A stretch of 64,000 bases of DNA from Xiphydria camelus (Eukaryota > Arthropoda > Insecta > Hymenoptera > Xiphydriidae), in assembly GCA_963678675.1 (NCBI GenBank), contig OY783192.1:34503250-34567249 (forward strand), written 5' to 3'. Positions 58,704-64,000 of this stretch are shown one piece after another (position 1 is the stretch's first letter; each line of letters begins with the position of its first letter). The notes beneath the pieces are model-generated. The model had not been told where the DNA came from. It was given only the letters and a program-made list of their open reading frames with translations, and did not search any database. A program made the position numbers and the translations under genes.

Positions 58704-59540
58704 AGAGCAGGGGGCAGCACTGCTCTAGGTTACCTTTTTTTCTTGGCGCTCTAATGGCTCTAACTCAAATGGCCAATGAAATAACGGTTATGTAGTACAA
58801 AACGAAAAAACTTTTCTAGTATAAAATTGATTGGCAATCATAGTAATTATGGATTACGGTAAAATGTGTTTGTGATTTGAAAAAATTATTAATTGCTCGC
58901 GGTGCCAATGCGACCCACAGGGCCGCCATATTCAAAAGTAACCTGTACCCTTGTACCTAGTACCTACTTAGGACGTTGTGACGGACCGGACGGACCATAG
59001 CTATGGACGGACGCAAGTCGCAAGTGTCAAATGCAATGGCGGCGTTTCGTCGGGTCGTTTGTACGCTCACCACGAAAAGTTCAGGAAAAATGTGATCTAC
59101 ACGTCGGCGATTGATCAAAACGCGTTGAGGTATGCTCCGGGAGTTCCTTTATGCGGCAACGGGTGCGCGATTGAATTGACAGACCGGGACGGTCGTTCCG
59201 ATCGACGCAGAAATACGACACCGCGTGTCGGAGGAACGTCTGAATGGATCGACTGCTATTTCTCAAGAACGATTTCTCCTCTGTGCCTCGCGGTGCCTCG
59301 GAACGTTTTTCCCAGGCGCCGCGAGACGGTCCGCGCGCCCAATCTGACCGGACTTCACCGATCTCGCAGGTGCGGCCGAAGGTAGAGCGGTGGTATCGCC
59401 CGCGGAGCCGGCAATGGATCTCAGGAGACAGGGGCGACCGCCGACGAACGAATGGACGGAGCATTGAATCGCCCAACCGTCGAATGGTGGTTGGTCATCG
59501 AAAGGCCCGGCAGCGAGGAAGGAAGGAGCGCGCTTGAGTA

Positions 59541-61831
59541 ATGAGCGAGAATCGGAACCATCTTCGCTCGGTCTCGGATTTGTACGCAGCCGACGAGATA
59601 GAGGTGCTGTTGCTGGAGGAGATTCGCGATTTGGAACCGCCGCCTTCCGCGTATTCCAGGCCCGAGGACATCCAGGACTTCGAAATCGGTAGGAGTTACT
59701 TTCGCTTGCGTAGTCACCTTCGGTAGAGTAGATTCGTGCATGTTTTGGCTGTGGGAGAGAGTTTTCGACGCTAGAATATTCCAGTACCTTATATTCGTAA
59801 TGTACGAGTAGCGGGCAGTAGAACAGGGGGGCAGATAAGCTCCCAGTCGTCGGAACTGGAGTCGCCAGGGGTACACTCGTGGGACTCCCATGCCAATTAC
59901 CATGGTCACTATGGCCATAGCGATTGGCATGGTTCTTCTTCCAATGGACCGCCTTGGCCCAGAACGAGTCATTTGGTCCTCTACTGCGATATACAGGGTC
60001 AGCTCAGGACTGCGTCGGGTGTCGTCCGACTGTTGTTGCTCGTAAGCGTCGCTCGAATACCAATTCTTAAGGTTCGAGAGGTTTCGAAGGGCATTTGGAA
60101 TCGTATGGTTCGCTTTACATTCGCTCTAGCTTCCAAATAGAGGGTGTTGTAGCTTTGATCTAGTTTTTTAAAAATAAAGTTGACCTCTAAATCGCGTTAT
60201 CCGCCGTATAATTTCTCGCGACGAATGTTTCATTAATTTCTTAGACAACTTAGCCCCTATCGGGATCAGATTTGAAGCGCGTGCTAACATTTAATATCAA
60301 TGGTCAAAGCGCAAATGTCTCTTTCAAATCTAGAGTGCGGGTAGAACCTTACATTTTACGGAGCGAAACCTCTCGAGCACCGCCGAATAGCGGATCGGTA
60401 TTATCGCATCGATGCCGGTTTTCCGTTTACAGATATTCTCGGTAGCCTGCCTGGTGACCTTATGCAGTTCGGGCACAGCCAAGGTCAGCCTCTTCATGCT
60501 GCCTTTAGTCGGTCGATTGCGATTCATGATCTTCGTAGCTGTTTTTTGTCTTCTGGTCACCGTTCTACTTCTTTTTCTCGATATCTCGCACGTCGCATAT
60601 CTCTTCCCTTTCGATTGGGCTAAGCTGGTGAGTCTTCTCGCGGTCCTACCGTTACTCCGAGGGCTTAAGTAGAATTCCGATGGCACGTCTCGCTGCTATT
60701 GATTTTTAGCGTTTAACATAATTTCTCTCTGTTAGAACGCTTGGGTGTTCACCGGAATCGGCTTATCGTACGTGGGAGGTAGTTCTTTGCTAGTCTGCAC
60801 CGTGTGGGAATATAACGGCGGCGGCTGGGTACCGCGGCGTACGCGCTCTCAACTGGCAGCCGCCGCGGCGCTCGGACTATCTTGCGCACTACTGGCATTC
60901 TTGCACTCTTGGCTTCACGGTCGTAACGGTGTCGCTTGCAAGGGTCACGTCAGTCGAAATCACACGCCTACTCAATTGTACAAACCCGTCGACAATTCTT
61001 CCTCGTCCGGGGTAAGTCTCTATCGTGTAGAATGTTCGGCCTTTCCGCCGTGTAAAACTCTGTTCTGGAGTTTCTCGCGAATCCAGGTGCCACGACATAA
61101 GCTTTCATGTTCCCGATCGCGAATTACCTCGTTTCCTGCAATCGGCTCAGGTTACTCTGAAGGAGAGAAGCCCAAAGACGCCTCCCTCTTGGGTCGTGAG
61201 GAACCAGCAGTCGAGAAAGCGCAACGCGGACAGCGATAACAGTAACCGGGAGAATGGCAACGGCAGTAGCAGGAGTAATAAGAAGGATCACTGGGCTTCG
61301 GCGAGGGAACATTTCCTACCATCGCACGAGGGCAAAGAGGCAGACGGTGTCGCCAAGGAGGACAGGGACAAGGAGAGAAAACGACGAAGAAGAAGGAGGG
61401 ACGGCGAGAATAGTTTGGGCGGTGGTAAGACGTCGACGACCGGTGAAGCGGGAGTTCACCTCGGCGTGGAGAGTGCGAAGGCGCGGCGCGTGCCGCGGAA
61501 ATTGGCGTTGCAGCCGATGGACGGTGACCAGCGTCGCGTCAACGGAAACAACGGGTCGAAGCAGTTCGGAGGCGCCAGCAAACCTTCTCCGCAAATAACG
61601 CTGAACAGAGACTTGCAAAACTATTGGGTCATCGATAGTACGAGACAGACGGAGGTGACGTACAGTGGTATGCACTGGGAAACCGAGGGAACGTCGAACG
61701 CGGAGAGGGAAGAGGCAGTCGACATAAATATAGTTCAAGCTGCGATATGGTCCGACCAACAGTGGCATCCACCGCCGGATGACGTGCAGCCTTGCTCTAG
61801 CAAGGCCGTCGATCCGTATATATTTCCTTGA
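59541..61831 (+). CDS. MARVEL-like four-helix membrane protein with a long basic tail (5 exons)
   Basis: Exons 59541-59688, 59827-60041, 60433-60627, 60736-61011 and 61151-61831; phases 1, 0, 0, 0; 504 residues. An in-frame TGA lies just before the ATG. The first 110 residues are hydrophilic with a His/Gly/Tyr patch (ANYHGHYGHSDWHG). Four hydrophobic helices follow: GVVRLLLLIFSVACLVTLC, FMIFVAVFCLLVTVLLLFLD, VFTGIGLSYVGGSSLLVCTV and LAAAAALGLSCALLAFLHSW. A basic residue at the first helix start, this spacing and the short loops fit the MARVEL/CMTM fold of membrane-apposition and vesicle proteins. The final 226 residues are a Lys/Arg-rich then Ser/Asn-rich tail (a KRRRRRR run), presumably cytoplasmic. 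I do not recognise the orthologue. Candidate poly(A) signals at 63142-63147 and 63935-63940. Confidence 0.68.
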
Positions 61832-62692
61832 TCGCACACGCCGATGAAACTGTTCCTAGGGAATAAAGAATAGCCACGAGAACCACCGCTACCTTTCAAA
61901 TTTCGAGAGCCGGAGGAGCGCCGCGCGCACTCGCCAGCAGAAATCGTTGCATCCAAGCGCTCAGGGATCTTGTGTAAAGCTATCAACGCCTTGTACATTA
62001 TGCTGCGGAAACGATGATTCATCCTTCTTGCTTGGACCGCACGATTCGATACTGCGGCCGGTCGGACGGTTCGAGATTCGCGGTGTCTTGTAGAGCGAGA
62101 GCTCCGACGGGCGTACTTGCGTTGAAGCAGGTAAGTCTCGCCGCTGCGTTCGGGAGATCATGTACCAAATGATACGTTGTAAGTTTTAATGGAATTTGTA
62201 AGTATAAGACCACACTAGCTTGTAATACCGAGAAATTTGTCTAGTCGTTTTTAACGTATTTTTATGCCGATGTAACGTAATTCTACTCACTAGAAACAAT
62301 TTGTTGGTGGATGCGAGAGGTCAAGCGGCGGGATGCTCTTGTGCATGTACTAACGGTACGCGTGTTTTGGTACGTGTCAACCGCCTGTAAAGTCTGCGAA
62401 TATTCTGCAATGACGAAAAGTCCCTGTAAATGATCAGTATCATGGAACGAGTGTTTGAGTTGTTATATCGTTCCGTATGCATACTTCATAGTTTAAAAAA
62501 GAATCAGAGTACATGTGGCGAGAGTGCAGAGCCGTTCACAGTGAAAGTGATGAATTTATTGGCGCTAGTCAAATGTCACACGTCGAGTGGTATTTATAAG
62601 ATAGGTCCATCCTACCTTTGATTATTTATTGCGAGAAATGTGCTTTGAAATCAAAGATTTGAGAAGTTGTCTAAGGCTGAGCGTTTTTGTGT

Positions 62693-62753
<61 letters not shown>

Positions 62754-64000
62754 TCTCTCTCTCTTTTTCTCGTGACATCGGATTGCGAAACAAAGTATTT
62801 TTTTAGTACATACATATCGTATTAGAAGTACAATATTAGTCTCATACATTTTCATAATTTTTCTTCTATGAATTTCTTAGCTCGTTTCGATCGTTTCATT
62901 GCCGTCACTACCGAAGAGAAATTGATCTTGCGCCATATTTGAATCTCTTGTTAACGTTTAATAATTCACCGATACCATTTACAACACAGACTCAACCGAC
63001 TGTTACGCGGTAACGATCGTTTTGTTTTTGTATGGTACTAGAGCCTAGACAATGTCGTTCGTAATGCGCGCGTCAAAGTCAAATCAATTAATAGGATAAG
63101 AGAAACATGCGTGTTCATCTAGGATTGTAACGAATAGTAATAATAAATTAACGAATGAACATTTGCCGTTTGGAGATTAATATTGTTGCAAATTTCAAAT
63201 CACGTAGCGTCATCGAATGGTAAACTTATCAATGACGCTGTGAAATGGGGAATGATGTTTGGGATTTTTTGAAGGGATCACATTAGAAAGACGGTTGATC
63301 ATTCACCATGGAATAAAAAATTCCATCCGAAACAATCTTTGTCATCGTTTTCAGTCGCACAGAATGTAGAGTTCATCGGGGTGGCATTACATTTATCGTT
63401 AGATTAGCATTCAAATTAGGAGATCGCATGGACACTGCCAGATTATGATATGCTCTCTAATCAAATTTGATATGTAACAAAAAATTTATTCCCCGTGTAG
63501 CTCTATGCAAATAAATGACATGCATTTCTAATTTCATGCCGCATCACAGATCTTCGTTTTAAAGAAAAAAAAAGGAAAACCTTGGCGTTCAGCCTTGTTC
63601 GCGCTTCATATTTTCGATATTATCAATTTCCATCGTTTCTCCAAAGCACAGTGGAATCTCCACTAACGATAAGCTCTGTGTTCGGGGAAAATTTCTCTCC
63701 ACTAACTTTTTGTTGATCCCCCCCACTGTTTAATGTGCATACGCAATGTGAAGCAATTGTTATTACGAAGGACTGATGTCTGATGGTGTGCTACCATTTT
63801 TTATTGCCCATCTGTTGATAATTAGTGGAGTGATGGAAACTCGGAGAACATAAATATAGCTAATATATATTAGTAGAGATAATTTAGATGGCGAGGTTTA
63901 GTTAGTGGAGGTTCAACGCGATGCATTGAACCTAAATAAAGTGTACATGCGTGCAAACGTATGTCCGTGCAACCTCTTCGAAATGTCGTGAAAGATGATT
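61832..64000. other. 3' UTR of the MARVEL-like gene and flank
   Basis: Non-coding as far as I can see. Contains the TC microsatellite at 62694-62750 and AATAAA hexamers at 63142 and 63935. Confidence 0.4.
62694..62750. repeat. TC dinucleotide microsatellite
   Basis: About 28 uninterrupted TC units followed by CCTTCTCTCTCTCTTTTTCTC. Low-complexity tract; the Arg/Glu open frame over it on the minus strand is an artefact. Confidence 0.9.

Larger units (their letters stand above)
57927..59540. other. intergenic region with two foldbacks and the MARVEL gene promoter
   Basis: Two strong inverted repeats (58204-58268 and 58558-58703) and a GC-richer stretch from about 58980 that should contain the 5' UTR/promoter of the MARVEL-like gene. 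Open frames in this stretch exist on both strands but lack splice context or motifs. Confidence 0.4.

Noticed and set aside
62622..62855. Arg-Glu repeat protein frame
   Set aside because: Artefact of the TC microsatellite.

Overview
This is a eukaryotic nuclear window, almost certainly insect and most likely hymenopteran (an ant or relative). It has AT-rich intergenic DNA, compact genes with short phase-consistent introns (down to about 60-80 bases), GT/AG splice sites, and many small non-autonomous mobile elements. There are no operons, prokaryotic signals or CRISPR arrays. The order-level assignment is inference from gene structure and protein resemblance; no search was run. Coding genes were rebuilt by joining open frames at splice sites that preserve phase, and exon coordinates are given in each entry.

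Left third (1-18 kb): an APCDD1-type Wnt antagonist on the minus strand (381-10070, five exons), whose large introns are full of foldback/MITE-like repeats. Then comes a repeat-rich tract (9.5-17.7 kb) with two tRNA-derived SINE copies, a 640-bp terminal-inverted-repeat element, an orphan F-box/LRR exon, a decayed coiled-coil exon copy and a mariner/Tc1-like deletion derivative.

Middle (18-33.4 kb): dense housekeeping and regulatory genes. NOL11 (plus; ribosomal RNA synthesis and processing) converges on UQCRC2 (minus; complex III core protein 2). UQCRC2 in turn diverges from a PRDM10-like PR-domain zinc-finger gene (plus) across a 720-bp gap holding four CCAAT boxes.

33.4-42.8 kb is gene-poor. 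It holds two TTAA-flanked piggyBac-like mini-elements and an orphan spliced reading frame with an in-frame TAA. 42.8-51.2 kb carries a very large CDYL-like gene (minus) with a C-terminal enoyl-CoA-hydratase fold and no visible chromodomain. Its fourth intron encloses, on the opposite strand, a complete four-exon gene for a secreted cysteine-rich protein, which is one of the two main discoveries here.

Right end (54.7-64 kb): RpL27A with an ATG-only first coding exon, a small two-exon unknown gene, an intact copy of the coiled-coil exon seen decayed at 16.8 kb, several perfect foldbacks, and a four-helix MARVEL-like membrane protein with an unusual long basic tail. The second main discovery is the coiled-coil exon family, which is duplicated together with flanking intron sequence. 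The two orphan reading frames, each broken by one TAA, also deserve a look.
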